From Lasioglossum baleicum (taxonomy: Eukaryota; Arthropoda; Insecta; Hymenoptera; Halictidae), in the NCBI RefSeq assembly GCF_051020765.1, contig NC_134936.1:1426001-1490000 (forward strand): a stretch of 64,000 nt of DNA, read 5' to 3'. This document shows positions 44,597-56,446 of this stretch, one piece after another (positions within the stretch are counted from its first letter, which is position 1; each line of letters opens with the position of its first letter). The notes beneath the pieces were generated by a model, which saw only the letters and a list, made by a program, of their open reading frames with translations, was not told the origin of the DNA and searched no databases. A program made the position numbers and the translations under genes.

Positions 44597-45308
44597 AATA
44601 TATAAAAAAACTTTTTAAAAACCACGCTTATATTAAAATGCACTAACAAGGAGAAAATAATTTTTTTAGGCATTAGTGACTATAAATAAAAGCGAGGAGC
44701 GTTAAATTATATTGACGTAATCTTCGTGGGCGCTCCACGCTTTTATTTATAGTCACTAATGTCTAGAAACATTATTTTCTCCTTGTTAGTGCATTTTAAT
44801 ATAAGCGTGGTTTTTAAAAAGTTTCTTTATATATTTTTTTATTTTCTACTTTTTAGTCTTTTTTATATGGAACGCAAGATCTTGGTATGAAATAGTAAGA
44901 TATGTGGAAGTACGACGTCTCTCGATGGAGTCTCCGAAATTGTCCGGAATGGAACTGAATGAACGGAACACCACATTGACTGAGCTCTTTCGGTGCGAAA
45001 TGAGTCAGTGGAGTGGGAATGAGTCGGAGTGGATACGCGTAGTAGGGAGCGCTGGCTCGCGGAGTGGGGATGATGTACTACCGAGTGTTGCACGACGAGG
45101 TGTGACGGTTAATATTAAAATTTTTTTTCTCCTGCACGCAGTTTTTTTTTAAATTTGTTTTTTTAATATTGCATTGTCATCCAGTTCTGAGCTATGTTTA
45201 AAGTTTCAAGTCTCTAGCTCATCGGGAAGTGGTTTAAAATTCGATTACAAGATTTTACGCATATAACAACAACAACAAGGACAACTCGGCAAGCTAATAT
45301 AAGCGTGG
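44597..45308. mobile_element. CCACG foldback element, copy B (complete)
   Basis: It opens CCACGCTTATATTA (44622) and closes TAATATAAGCGTGG (45308). A palindrome of about 250 bp (44597-44850) is followed by a unique tail with TGAGCTCTTTCGGTGCGAA, GGAGTGGGGATGA, TTGCATTGTCATCCAGTTCT and AAGTCTCTAGCTCATCGGGA. The tail resembles that of copy A (4225-4569), while the palindromes of A and B differ. Confidence 0.7.
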
Positions 45309-45369
45309 TAAAAAGAACGAATAAAATAAGAGAAATTTCTTCGTGGACCAATAAAATTTCATGTAAATA

Positions 45370-46114
45370 TTAGGTCATCCCGTAAGTTCGTGCCGACTTT
45401 TGTGTATACATTTCACGCGTCGCTTTATAAACATACGGCGATAAGGGACCAATGCACTTAAGCGTAGCTGTTCGGGAATAGTCGAGAGAAGGTTTTAGTG
45501 GGTATAACATCGTGAAATAGTGAACACAGTGACTCCTAGCAGTGAAAAATCATGAGCGAAATGCGTATTCATTTCCGACATCTCATATTTTATGAATTTC
45601 GGAAAGGAAATTTCGTAACAATCGCCACGAACAACATATGTGCTGTTTACGGAGAAAGTGCGCTTTCATCTCGTACCTGTAGGAAGTGGTTTCAACGTCT
45701 TAAAGGTGGGAATTTTTCTTTAGAAGACGAGGAACGTTCCGGGCGTCTTCCTCAGATAGACGAAGATAAAATTCAAGACCTTGTACAGAATTCACGAAGT
45801 TTATCAGTTGAGGAGATGTCGGCTGTTCTGAAAATACCTGAAACAAACTTAAAGTTTAGTTCGTGCCAGCGTGGAATTCAGTTGCAAATTTATACACTTA
45901 TAAACAATTTACACATAGCGAACGCAAAATTCTCTTTAAGATGATCCATATTTGTATCGAAACGTTGAGAAAAATCTTTTAAATTGCAAAATTGCTTTGT
46001 CTTGATTTTGGATCGAACCTGATAACATAAACTAATTTCTATTAAAGGTATGTTTACAAAATTAATATATTTAACCGTGCTCGAAAAACGGCACGAACTT
46101 ATGGAATAACCTAA
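45370..46114 (+). mobile_element. Mariner element with internal deletion
   Basis: The ends TTAGGTCATCCCGTAAGTTC and (complement) TTAGGTTATTCCATAAGTTC, then GTGCCG, are inverted and flanked by TA. The length of 745 bp is about 550 bp short of a full mariner. Confidence 0.9.
45552..45860 (+). pseudogene. Mariner transposase N-terminal part
   Basis: The frame begins MSEMRIHFRHLIFYEFRKGN and continues with AVYGESALSSRTCRKWFQRL, KGGNFSLEDEERSGRLPQID and SRSLSVEEMSAVLKI. This is the paired HTH DNA-binding region of mariner transposase, open for about 100 codons. The catalytic domain is deleted; what follows belongs to other sequence. A truncated product could still bind the terminal repeats, which is inference. 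Confidence 0.9.
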
Positions 46115-46116
46115 TA

Positions 46117-46941
46117 ACACTGTCCAACAAATTTAAATGTTTATTACGTTCCCTAATTACTGTTCGGTCCTTCTCATAGAGTTTTTTGCGCTGATTCCGA
46201 ATCTGTTTTTGATTTTTTTCCTATACGCACAGTTTTTGAGGAACATGGCTTTGATAAAAAAACATATTTTCCAACTTTAAACAAATATTGTGATGTTATT
46301 ATAAAAGATATTCAGTTGTTCTTTGCAGCAAAAGATTCTGTAGACTTTCCTGAATACAGTGATATCCAATATGTTTAAACATGTTTAAACAATGATTATA
46401 AAGACGGAGAGACACCACTTTTGCACCAATTTTTGAGGATATTTTTCAATTTATCTCAAAAAATAAAGGTCCAGCGGAAAATCGAACTACACCACGCGAA
46501 AGAGCAGACTTTTATCTTGAGAAGCCACCCTGTCAAGTTTGAATCGTCGACGTTTTTTTCGAACCAGAAAGTAAAATATCTTCGCCCGACATGAGTTGCC
46601 GCCAGTGGCGCTTACCGCTAGAACAGGCGTTCCACGGGATATGGCGCGGCGAAACATTGTTTAAATATGTTTAAACAATCATAATGTATTAATATTGGAT
46701 ATCACTGTGTTCGGGAAAGTCTACAGAATCTTTTGCTATAAAGAACAATTCAATATCTTTTATAATAACATCACAATATTTGTTTAAAGTTGAAAAATAT
46801 GTTTTTTCTTCAGAGTCATGTTTCCCAAAAACTGTGCGTCTAGGGAAAAAATTAAGGACAGATTTGGAATCAGAGCGAAATACTCTGTAAGAATCACTCA
46901 CCAGTAGTTGTGGAACAAATTTGGTGTTGGACAGTGTAATT
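46117..46941. mobile_element. Palindromic element whose arms encode related peptides
   Basis: The termini CACTGTCCAACAAAT and (complement) CACTGTCCAACACCAAAT are flanked by TAA. Each arm (46119-46378, plus; 46689-46941, minus) has an open frame for a similar peptide: KTYFPTLNKYCDVIIKDIQL against KTYFSTLNKYCDVIIKDIEL, both preceded by a DFFP/NFFP-RTVF block and ending FPE-x-SDIQY. The 310-bp spacer is single copy. The superfamily is not recognised; the 3-bp TAA flank would fit PIF/Harbinger. Confidence 0.6.
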
Positions 46942-47556
46942 AGTTCGTACGTATAGAACGCGTTGAGAGATAATGGTACATGAACACTTGAGCACGAACA
47001 CACTGTAGATGTGTTGGACCGCAGGTGAATGTTTCACAATCGTCATTCTGCAACCGGCACCGGTATATCCCTGCCACGGATACTTTCCTGCAAAGAGCTT
47101 AGTAGATGGCACGGTTATTGAACCGCAGCTAAACAAATAAATAAGTAAACGGTGCCAGCTATCTACCTTGACGCATGTATCCGGCCAGCTGGTTTGAATT
47201 CGGAATATTGAATCATAGCCCTGACTATCGTGCACATTAACAGAAATTTATATCGCATTCAACGCCGATTTCTTCTTAGGATACCGGTTACAAAACAAAC
47301 ATACATGAAGAAAGTAAACGTGCGATTAAAGACACCGGTTTTATTTGATGGCCCGTGACAATTCGGAGCTATACAGATCGGATCGATATCGAATAAAAGT
47401 ACCAGATCTGCAAATAGCATTGCATGAATAATATCACCATACTGAACAGTATTAACCAGGGACCACAGCAGTTACACTCCGCGACGAAAAGATAGCACAC
47501 TATACAATTTTGTTAATTTTCGCAAATGTAGTCGAATAACTACAGTTTTCATATTA
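46942..47556. other. Mostly single-copy stretch
   Basis: No gene recognised. At 47475-47510 lies a truncated copy of the ACTCCGCGACGAAAAGATAG terminus seen at 11217-11248. Confidence 0.45.
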
Positions 47557-47558
47557 TA

Positions 47559-47930
47559 CAGGGTGTTTCGTATAAAACAGGACACCTAAATATCTCTTCA
47601 GGTTATTGTGATGCAAACAATATTTGTTACGTAATGTGCATGGTGTGAATGGACCAAATATCTGGCACGAATATTTTTTTCCAGAGGTCATTTTTTCGGA
47701 GTTATCAAGGTCATCGATGTTATTTGATACATAACTACATTTTTATTTTATTGTATCGGGTAACTGATCGAAAAATACATTCAGATATGTATAATAACAT
47801 GACCTTGAAATGACATTAATATTCCGGTTAATACCGGAGATTGCAACAACCACCATTCGATAAAGCGTACTCGAATTAGTTGCTAAATTTCTTTTAGTTT
47901 TCAATAAAAGTCACTGTGCACCATTTTAAT
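47559..47930. mobile_element. Mariner-type MITE, left part
   Basis: TA plus CAGGGTGTTTCGTATAAAAC, then GGACACCTAAATATCTCTTC. It matches, inverted, the right part at 50745-50931. Its own right end is missing. Confidence 0.65.
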
Positions 47931-47966
47931 AGGGGTGGATGGATGGTCTAGGACACCCACTGTATA

Positions 47967-48416
47967 CAGGGTGTTAATTTTAACTCGAACACCTAAATTA
48001 TTTCCGCTACTATTAAAATCAAGAAAAAATGACAAATTAGGATGTACATGGTTTTAAGGAGTGCATCAGATGGTAATAAAAAATTCCTTTGAACGTCATT
48101 TTAACGGTTTTTTCAAGGTCACCGTATTTGTTTGCATATTAACATGTAGTATTCATAATGCAATATGGTAGTCGGCGTTAAGATGAGTTCAACGACCTAC
48201 ACACCATGACCTTGAAGTGATCTTGAAGTCGAAAAAATCAGTTTCAGTTTGAAGAATACAAAAGTAATAAAACGAAAATGGTAATATGTATCACCTTATT
48301 TTATAAGTTGCACAAAATGCCTTAAAACCATGTACATCCTATTTAGTTATTTTTTTCTTACTTTTAATAGTAGTAGCGGAAATAATTAAGGTGTTCGAGT
48401 TAAAATTAACACCCTG
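47967..48416. mobile_element. Complete mariner-type palindromic MITE, 450 bp
   Basis: The ends CAGGGTGTTAATTTTAACTC and GAGTTAAAATTAACACCCTG are perfect inverts flanked by TA. The arms pair around about 48190. Confidence 0.85.
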
Positions 48417-48886
48417 TATATAATCAATAATCAATCATTCTCTCTCTTAAATAGTTTTCGAATATTACTGTGAGTCAATGTAGATACGAATCGCTCCGCA
48501 ATTACAATATTTTCGTCCGTACTTTTGCTACGCAACAGACAAAGAAGTACAAGGTATTTCGCGGAATAATGTCTCGCTTGATATTAAGGAAAATGTCAAA
48601 TACCACTTCCTTCGAAATTCAGCTTACAATCTTGAGGAAGTCGCTACGTGGCATTTTGCCCGAAAGCGGCGACGTCTTTCTCTGGTATCCTCGATTTGAG
48701 AGAAAATTTCAAATCAAGGCCACATTAAGAGAGTATATTGTCCTTCCATCGATTGTGTGCCCCGCAGTTCACCGCATTACCAACCATTTCATTGTTGTCC
48801 AGTTGTGAGCGGTGGCTTTGTAATACTTCCTTCTGATGCCCTTTCAGCATTGCGACAGTTTACTTACTGTGACAAGTAGGTATGTA
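48417..48886. other. Stretch with an unassigned 112-codon open frame
   Basis: The plus-strand frame 48470-48808 (MSQCRYESLRNYNIFVRTFA...) is the longest here, but it has no recognisable domain, signal peptide or splice signal. It may be chance. Confidence 0.25.
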
Positions 48887-49045
48887 CGGTGACTCCCACT
48901 AATATTCGGACACTCTTAAAAAGACCATAACTTTTTAAGATTGAAATTCTTGTAGGTTTCGTTCGGCTAAAAGCGTGACGTAGGATGTCACATAAATGTG
49001 TAACGGAAGTTGTGGCTTGGGGTAATGGGGTCGGGTCAGTTCTTA

Positions 49046-49218
49046 GGGTGGATTTATAGTGGAGCTGCGAGCATCGATGATAGCGGTGCGGTGAAAAGAA
49101 ACCAACATTCGTGACAACATTTCGACACATACTAATGAAAAAGTACATATGTATTTTCATTGTTTTTCTTTTTTTTTCACCGCACAGCTCACCTCGCTGC
49201 TCCACTATAAATCCACAC
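49046..49218. mobile_element. Small MITE with TTA duplication (PIF/Harbinger-like)
   Basis: The ends GGGTGGATTTATAGTGGAGC and (complement) GTGTGGATTTATAGTGGAGC are flanked by TTA on both sides. The 173-bp body pairs as a hairpin. A 3-bp TTA/TAA duplication is the PIF/Harbinger signature. Confidence 0.65.
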
Positions 49219-49499
49219 TTAGATGCTCGTTCGGCGAGGAGCGTGACGGCGAGTGTCATTGAGCGGTGTAATGGATGAATATTGATAAATAGCGTTTATT
49301 ATTTTTGCGTTCCGTAATTCGACGATACCCGAACGTATCATCCTTGATTCTTTTAAATAATAAATAATTCAATAATAAATAAACGTGTGATTTTAATTGC
49401 AAATGATAACTAAACTTTTTATTTAAATACAATTTTATTTCTTATTTGCAAATGAAAGATTATTTATTATTTGGATTGAGGTGGAAATCAAATAAATAG

Positions 49500-49660
49500 T
49501 TTTTGGTCTTCTCTTATTTCTTGTAGTTTGTACACACAATGAGCACGTACGCGGTTTTTGTCTGGTATAGCAACCTTTTTCGGTATATGCCAGTGGTTGG
49601 GCCCGTCCGAAGTGCCCAGCTGCCTATAAAAAAATACAATTTAATTTATTATTTTAAATA
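49500..49660 (-). pseudogene. Possible piggyBac-type C-terminal fragment
   Basis: One minus-strand frame reads HFGRAQPLAYTEKGCYTRQK, then PRTCSLCVQTTRNKRRPKT. The His, Cys-x2-Cys and basic pattern recalls the cysteine-rich tail of piggyBac transposases. Only one Cys pair is present, so the call is weak. Direct repeats of about 45 bp (TTTGCGTTCCGTAATTCGAC at 49303, and near 49700) flank the region. Confidence 0.2.
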
Positions 49661-50351
49661 ATAATTCATTTAGAGACTTGCTCAAAAAATAAATAATTAT
49701 TTGCGTTCCATAATTTGATGATGCCAAACGTATCTACAATGATTTACAATCTTCTCATCTCTGCGTCCTCGCGAAGACTGTGCATTTTTAATATTGGAAT
49801 TAAAAAAAAAATTGCAAGTTGTCGGGATTACGGAGAAAATACTAAAAGTTGTATTTTGCAACTTTTTTATGTGGGCCCATATGGAAAATTGAGAAAACAC
49901 GTTTCTGTATCAATTCGACATATTCTGAAAATTTCATTGAAATCGGTCGATGTTGCAATGAGTTACAAATGTTCAAAGATGGTAAAAAAATTTTCACGTT
50001 TTTCACAATTTTCGGCCTCTAACTGCAATAAATCTAAGGATTCTTACATCTTTAAATGCCTGTTGCTTTTTCCCGCATCAAGCACAATGCATGTAATTGA
50101 CACAGATCTACGAAACGTATTTTAAAAATTTTTAATATAGGCTCACATGAAAAAGTTATAAAGTGCAACTTTTAGAATTTCCTTTAGAAATCCGGCCTTT
50201 TGCAATTTTTGAAAAAATTTCTTATCACAACTTGTGTAGTAAACTATATATAACTGCTCTAGCTTCTCAACAAAATTCAAATCCTATAGTCGAATATTAA
50301 AAAAGTTATCGTTTTTGTTAGAGCGTCTGAATATATTAATGGGAGTCACTG

Positions 50352-50744
50352 CACTTATTACGACCCAGGGGCGCGAACAGCACGAGTGGCCGACGAAGGG
50401 TTGTTACCCTAAGAATATGGTATCAATTTGTTAGTTAAGGTACGCGGACGAACCCAATGCGAAATTGGGCAGCCACTAGGTTGGATAAATCTCTGTTTGG
50501 ACAATTGGAATGTCGCGAACGAACCTGATGCAAAATCAATGAGTCGCTAGGATAACTAGTAAGCCTCGTAACTAGTAAAATTTAATTGATACAATCCGAG
50601 CGGTAAGATTGTATCGAGACGTTGTATGGGGACGTTCAATTACTTGATTAGGATATTGGACAATAATTGTGGGTTTAATGAATTTGCGTTAATTATCAAA
50701 GGACACAAACATATTCTTACTATAAGACTAATAAAATATGATAA
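50352..50744. other. Stretch with a degenerate tandem duplication
   Basis: ACGAACCCAATGCGAAATTG...GCCACTAGG (50453) is repeated with changes as ACGAACCTGATGCAAAATCA...TCGCTAGG (50519). No gene recognised. Confidence 0.45.
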
Positions 50745-50931
50745 AAAAATGTAGTTATGTATCAAAATACATCGATGACCTTGATAACTCCGAAAAAAAT
50801 GACCTTCGGAAAAAAATATTCGTGCCAGACATTTGGTCCATTCACACCATGCACATTACGTAACAAATATTTTTTGCATCACAATAACCTGAAGAGATAT
50901 TTAGGTGTCCTTATTTAAACGTAACACCCTG
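50745..50931. mobile_element. Mariner-type MITE, right part
   Basis: It matches the reverse complement of 47559-47740 and ends GTAACACCCTG plus TA. The left part is missing. Confidence 0.65.
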
Positions 50932-51162
50932 TATAATATTTCAGAAAAAAGATAAATCCAACGATATGCCGTGTTCCATATAATTAAGGTGAATTTCAAA
51001 ATTTTCAAGATTTTCAATTTAAGTGCACCACGTGATCCTTTTATTCGATCGATCTCAAACTTTGCACAAATTATGTTCTCACCTCAAGGAACAATACTGG
51101 ATAGTAGCGTGCATTGTATTCGTTGGTCAAAAATTAAGGTCCACCCTAATATACATAGATGA

Positions 51163-51538
51163 GCCGTACACGCGGGCCAAATTGATTAACTCCACTTTAT
51201 AGCAAAAGCCCTTGGTTCAGTCATAACTTTTTTTAGTTGTAATAAATTTTTCCAAATAATACAGATTAACACTATCAAACGACAAAATTTTTCGAATGCG
51301 GATTTCATTATTGCGAGCGATTTACACTAGAGTACTGAGTTAATCGGAATGGCTTCTGAAATAAATTATTTATTATCCGGCGACCAAAAGAAATTTTGTC
51401 GATTAATGGTGTTAATCTGTATTATTTGGGAAATTTATTATAAATAAAAAAAGTTATGACTGAACCTAGTGCTTTGACACTTGAATTTAAAACATTTCAA
51501 AAAGTGGAGTTAATCGATCTGGACTGTGAACGGCTCAA
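51163..51538. mobile_element. Palindromic MITE, unclassified
   Basis: TGAGCCGT at the left and ACGGCTCA at the right enclose arms with ATTAACTCCACTTT / AAAGTGGAGTTAAT and TCAGTCATAACTTTTTT / its complement. The centre is near 51345. No clear target duplication. Confidence 0.6.
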
Positions 51539-51539
51539 T

Positions 51540-53330
51540 TGTTATTTGTAACTAAAAAATTGAAAAATCGAAATGAAAAGAGAAATTTTACTGCTAAGAA
51601 TATTGCAGTTCTTCCGTTGCACGAGACGGATTTCCGAGCGTCTTTCAGTTTTCTTTAAAAAAAAATTCGTGAGCGATTCCGTCATTCATCTTAATGGAAG
51701 CTGCATCGAGAGTCTCGAGACTCTTAAATACCTTCGGGAGGGCTTCGTGTCACGACTCGCCGCAAAACAAGTAGAAAGAAGGAACAACGAACGCGAAATG
51801 ACATTCCACGGACGCAAATAGAGCACAGTCTTTTACACGTACTTACGCGTTCTTTTATTTCCCCTTCTGTTTCTGTTAACGTGTGCTGCGCTAGATAAAC
51901 ATTACAGCGCCGGCCATTCAACCCTCGGTGCCCACGGGCTCACTTTGACTACAGTTGCACATTATTCAAATTGTTTAACGTCAACGTGTGTGTATTTGCT
52001 CGCGGTGCGCAGTAATTTGACCCATTCACACGTTTCTAATCCTTCGCACTATGTAAAGATTACATATGTATCTTTGACCAGTTGAAAAATTAGAGACGTT
52101 TAACAATTTTCTTTACATACAAAACTATGTTTCTTGAAGGGAGTAGACTCGTTTTTTCAGGATTGCAAGGGTGCCGGATGCGCGTTCTCATTTCTCGATT
52201 ATACAAAAATAGAGGATTTTTCAGTAGTAATAATTTAAGAAATCGACCTCAGAAATCGATTTCTTGCAAAATCCTCAGATCGTAGACAAATTTTGAGACC
52301 AATTGGAAATCAGCGTGAGACAATCTACGGGAAATGATATGTAGTATGTTAAAAATAATTTTTTCCGCGCATAGTACTGGAAAAACCACATTTTCTTGAA
52401 ATTCTACATGTTTAACGAATTTTCTCAACGTTAAAAAACGTTCGTACCATAATCTTCCTATTTTCCCATATTCTGCAAAGCTTAAGCTTTAATTTAAAAA
52501 AAATTTCATCGCTCTAACTCATTTCTATCGAAAGTTCTTTGATTTTGAATCGCGTTTGGTCCAAATTTTGGCGCGGAGGTAGCGTATTCAGAGATGTGTC
52601 AGGCAGCCGCTGTTCAGACACAGCTGCCATTGGTAAAAAATTGTCGCAGCGAGTTCATGGGGTACTCCATCGAATCGGCAGAATCACTGCTTCAATCTGA
52701 CGTTCGGATCATGGTATTACGATCATTTCTCGCCGAGATATAGCGAGTTAAAGGAAAAATGGAAATTGTGCATTTTTTAAGCATGTTTTCAGAAACACCT
52801 GATATATCGAAATATTAATGAAATTGAAAAAACAGAAGAAGTGCCTGGAAGAGAAAGAAACGCTCTTCCTATTGCTTTTTTGCACAAGGTTCTACGGTAA
52901 TTTTTTCGCTTCCTGGAGCCAGTTAAAGTTAAAAAGCCCATATTTACTTCAATGTTGAATAACTCGAATAAAAAAAATCGCACAATAACCAACAACCACA
53001 CATTTTACACAGGAAAGATAGCCCTTTCAAGTGATATTAACGCGATTTACCAAAAAAATTTGTTTCTCCCCGTGTGATGTTACAGAGTTGCACAAAATTT
53101 TTGTTAACCGTCAATGCTGTCTTCGTCTTGATATAACTTTGTAAAAAACCAAGATAGCAACAATTTGAAACAGAGCATCTGAAACTAAAGGTTTCAGGCT
53201 TTCAAACCATTGTTTAACGATATCGATACGGCAATTTTTGACGGAGTTATGATCACGTAAAGTGGGACCAATTTTTCGGGTTCGCAGAAATGATCCCTTA
53301 ATTCTTTTGAGAAGTGTATTATGCATGTAT
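51540..53330. other. Single-copy stretch, no gene recognised
   Basis: Mixed composition with short unlinked open frames only (none above 83 codons). The words GAAATCGACCTCAGAAATCG (52240) form a small direct repeat. Intronic or intergenic DNA is likely. Confidence 0.4.
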
Positions 53331-53332
53331 GA

Positions 53333-53450
53333 TACAAATCTATTCAATATTATTTATAATACAAATCTATTCAATATTATTTATAATACAAATATGTTTT
53401 CACATATTATTTATAATACAAATATGTTTTCACATATTATTTTCAATATA
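53333..53450. repeat. Minisatellite, four units of about 29-31 bp
   Basis: Units of ATACAAATCTATTCAATATT followed by ATTTATA; the last two carry ATGTTTTCACAT in place of CTATTCAAT. Recent slippage is likely. Confidence 0.9.
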
Positions 53451-54295
53451 ATAAAATTATAAAAGTACAAGTAGGGGCTAAAGATGTTTTTTACATTTTC
53501 TTGGTGTTACCTCTCTAAATTGTTACACCTGATGAAAATATGATACATATGTGCAAAATTGCAGCTCAATCAGACAATGGGAACCCATTCCGCATCGTGT
53601 TTGAAAATTTTTTATTTTTTATACTTGGTTTTCTGCATTATAGTACATTAGTTAGTTAGTTTATAGTTCCCGGGTTCAAGCGTTCAGTTCAAGTGGCACA
53701 ATTTAGCTGGGCGAGATCTACAAAACTCGGAAGTTGAAAAATAAGGACCACCATCTTGCAATTGATGCACAACCTTTTTATTTTACATAAAAACTCGCGG
53801 TCTAGTCAAAATCATTACGCATAACCGATTGAAAAAGCCTGGAATTTTTGCATCAATCTGATGATCAATCTCATGGTTGATGGCTGTAACCGGTTTACTG
53901 TATCGAATATCGATACGATAAAGTTGCAAACAGTCTCTAAAAGATTGGCAAGAAAATGCACTGCTGCATGAACGGTGCGTGCATGTTTCGCCGTTCAAAG
54001 GGCAATCGGGAACGTACAATTTCGCGAACGTGCTGGTATTTCACGTCCATTTCTTCGGCGATGGTAAAGGCGAATTGAGACTGTTCACTTTGGATGTTCA
54101 TTCACAGTGAAAAGTCTGATTGTTTTCAAAAGTTTTTCACCTTGAAGAAAGGGTCAAAGTAAATTTTGTGGTCCATTTTTTGAACAGCTTTCCATAAATA
54201 CGCGGTTCGCGCGGCGCAGTTCGTCGAAATGTTCTAGTCTGTACGAGGCCTTAATAGCCAGAGGTGTAGAATCACGCTACAGTAGTGGTTGCTAC
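53451..54295. other. Stretch without recognised gene
   Basis: A minus-strand frame (53783-54019, 78 codons) has five Cys but no recognisable pattern. No repeats noted. Confidence 0.35.
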
Positions 54296-54566
54296 ATATA
54301 GTTTTGAAACGCCCTGTACATCCAAAGTGCCTAATAATGCCCAAGCCTGGTGTTTCGACGATTCGCTTTTATTGTTGCCGTACTCGTTTATCGCTATCTC
54401 CGGTACAGACATAAATTACAAAGAGAACTGCGTTTAGAAAAATCCACCAAAATACGAGATATAATTTTGAAGTGCCCTCTACATCCAAAGTGCCCAATAA
54501 TGACCAAGCCTAGTGTTTCGACGGCTCGCTTCTATTATTGCCCTACTCGTTTATCGCTATCTCCGG
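54296..54566. repeat. Direct duplication of a 108-bp unit, period 163 bp
   Basis: Unit 1 (54296-54403) and unit 2 (54459-54566) share ACATCCAAAGTGCC, AATAATG, TGTTTCGACG and CTCGTTTATCGCTATCTCCG, with roughly 88% identity by eye. The 55-bp spacer is not repeated. Confidence 0.8.
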
Positions 54567-55424
54567 CATAAACGCGCCCTGATACGCGAGACTGTGAACC
54601 ATGGTGAGCAAGAAATGGCAGACCAGGGGTGAAACTGGGCCGGCATATCCGGACAGCAGGCGAGTCAACCCCTGGAGCAAAAGAACGCCGAGTTGATCAA
54701 GAAGACCGATGGTCTGCGGTCCGGTTGAATCCATTAGCGATGAGTTTTTTCGCGGTGGCCACGGATACGTGGGTGAAGAGGTCAAACCCGCTAGGCTTGC
54801 GGGGTTGGGTGGAGAAGACACGGGGAGCAGGTACACGTAGCCCCGGAGTCGTTGATAGTGTTCGTTCGTTGTGACCCTCGGGTGGTCGAACCGGATGGCC
54901 GGTCATATTCCCCCGTAAATGGTCCCGTGAACAAAAAAGTACCTCGGGCACCACGGTGGCGCGCCAAGAATTCGTAGCTTCGTAAGGTCACCTCCCCAGC
55001 GATCTTCTTGAAAATTCCCTGGTCGGTTTATGGCCGGCATAAATGGACTTATCGTTGCCAAGTGTTCGAGCGATGCGGTATCGATCGCGCGATACGCTGC
55101 TATTGCTTCGCGTTCCTACGATTGCCTGAATAATTCATGGCCGATTCCTTTTCTTCCATTTTCGTTCGACCGTGTTATTGCGGGGCCATTAAATGATAAT
55201 TCCGCGACTTGCCTGACGATCCGCGATCGCTCCTTCGTGGAAATTGATTATGCTGCCGCGCCACGCAGCGCCGCATCGTCGTCGCAACGGTACTTCCCCT
55301 TTCGACGGTCGGAACAATGGCGAAACGTCAGGCACGAGGCACAGTGTTCCCAAATCGCCAACACATGACTAACTCCTCGAAAATTGAGGGATTGGGACAC
55401 TGATATCTTGAAAAAATCGAAGAT
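54567..55424. other. CpG-rich single-copy island
   Basis: GC-rich DNA with overlapping open frames on both strands (up to 112 codons at 55030-55368). None shows a domain, codon pattern or splice sites I can defend. TAAT-containing words within GC-rich sequence (55185-55260) suggest a regulatory element. Confidence 0.35.
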
Positions 55425-55592
55425 TTTTTGAAGTGAAACTTTTTTTCTGAGGGGGCAATATTTTCTAGTGTAACGGAAGTAACGCAGGAGCGTTACGGAA
55501 GTGACGAAATTTCGCGAATAACCTCGAATAGTTTGACAAGTAACATTCTCATAATTAATTTACTAACTTTAAACACTTCATTGGTGAATTTT
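55425..55592 (+). repeat. Dispersed repeat, inverted copy at 10340-10512
   Basis: Carries GAAGTGAAACTT at one end, GGAAGTGACGAAATTTCGCG in the middle and TTAAACACTTCATTGG at the other. Confidence 0.7.
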
Positions 55593-55600
55593 GTTTTAAA

Positions 55601-55824
55601 CAAGGCATGCACAACTCGTAACTCCAAGAGCCGCTGTTACCAGCTCACGAGACAAGACCCAGCTCGAACGTATGGAAGGGTAACCCACTAAGCATGTGTG
55701 TAGCATAAGTTCATACGCACACTGTTGCAGTTCTCCCCACCTTGCGTGTGCTAGCCAGTTCCGACTCGGCTCACGAGCCAAGTCGAGAGCTCCCGCTCCC
55801 AAATCGTCCAGTTGTGCATGCCTG
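55601..55824. mobile_element. Short hAT-like MITE
   Basis: CAAGGCATGCACAACT at the left is mirrored by AGTTGTGCATGCCTG. The interior pairs partly (CGAGTCGG / GAGCCGC words). The CA...TG ends fit hAT; the flanking duplication is not clear. Confidence 0.5.
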
Positions 55825-55844
55825 TCTTAAATAGTAGTTCCAAG

Positions 55845-56446
55845 CAGAGTTGGGCAAATGCTAGTCACAATTATGATTATTGACTAATAACTTCATAAGC
55901 TCTACAAAAGTGACTAATAATTAATGACTAAGTAAATACATGAGCGTGACTATGAGTAATTACTACATAAGTATTTGAGCGTAATGACTAATGAATAATG
56001 ACTAAATTTTTATTAAGAATGAATATTGAATACCGACTATAATGGCATAACTAATGACTAAATACGCAATCAAAATTTCATTATGACTAATGACTAAAAC
56101 TGTTTATAAGTTAAAATAAGACATTATAATAACAAAAAAATATCCTATTAGTTTATAAACATATAAAATACACATTGTGACACGTTTGGTCACTGCAAAT
56201 TCCGATATAGTTTAAGTATACATATTGATGTATGTTAATCGCACAATAGTGACTGATGACTAAAGATTCATGACTGATCATTTAAATTAACTAACGATTA
56301 CTTACAATTAGAGTTGTGAATAACTAGTGCCTTGTAGTTATGACTAACTGATCAAAAACTTTTAACTAATTTTTTTTAAGTATTGACTAACAATCAATCC
56401 GACTATTAGTAATTTTTAATTATTAGTTGATTTTTGCCCAACTCTG
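55845..56446. mobile_element. hAT-type MITE with ATGACTAA array, 602 bp
   Basis: The termini CAGAGTTGGGCAAA and TTTTTGCCCAACTCTG are inverts. The flanks GTTCCAAG and GTTTCAAG differ at one of eight positions, a hAT-sized duplication. The interior is a degenerate array of ATGACTAATAA words with no coding potential. Confidence 0.8.

Larger units (their letters stand above)
48887..50351. mobile_element. Palindromic Tc1-type MITE with internal insertions
   Basis: The left end GGTGACTCCCACTAATATTC and the right end AATATATTAATGGGAGTCAC are inverted. The right half (49780-50351) holds the core TTGAAATCGGTCGATGTTGC common to the Tc1-type MITEs. The left half is interrupted soon after 48960 by the segments at 49046-49218 and about 49260-49740. 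Confidence 0.7.

Noticed and set aside
53660..53690. CCCGGGTTCAAGCG, resembling a tRNA B box
   Set aside because: No A box at the right distance and no cloverleaf can be folded.
53783..54019. Cys-containing minus-strand open frame
   Set aside because: No known cysteine spacing, no upstream exon signals; length is within chance for this composition.
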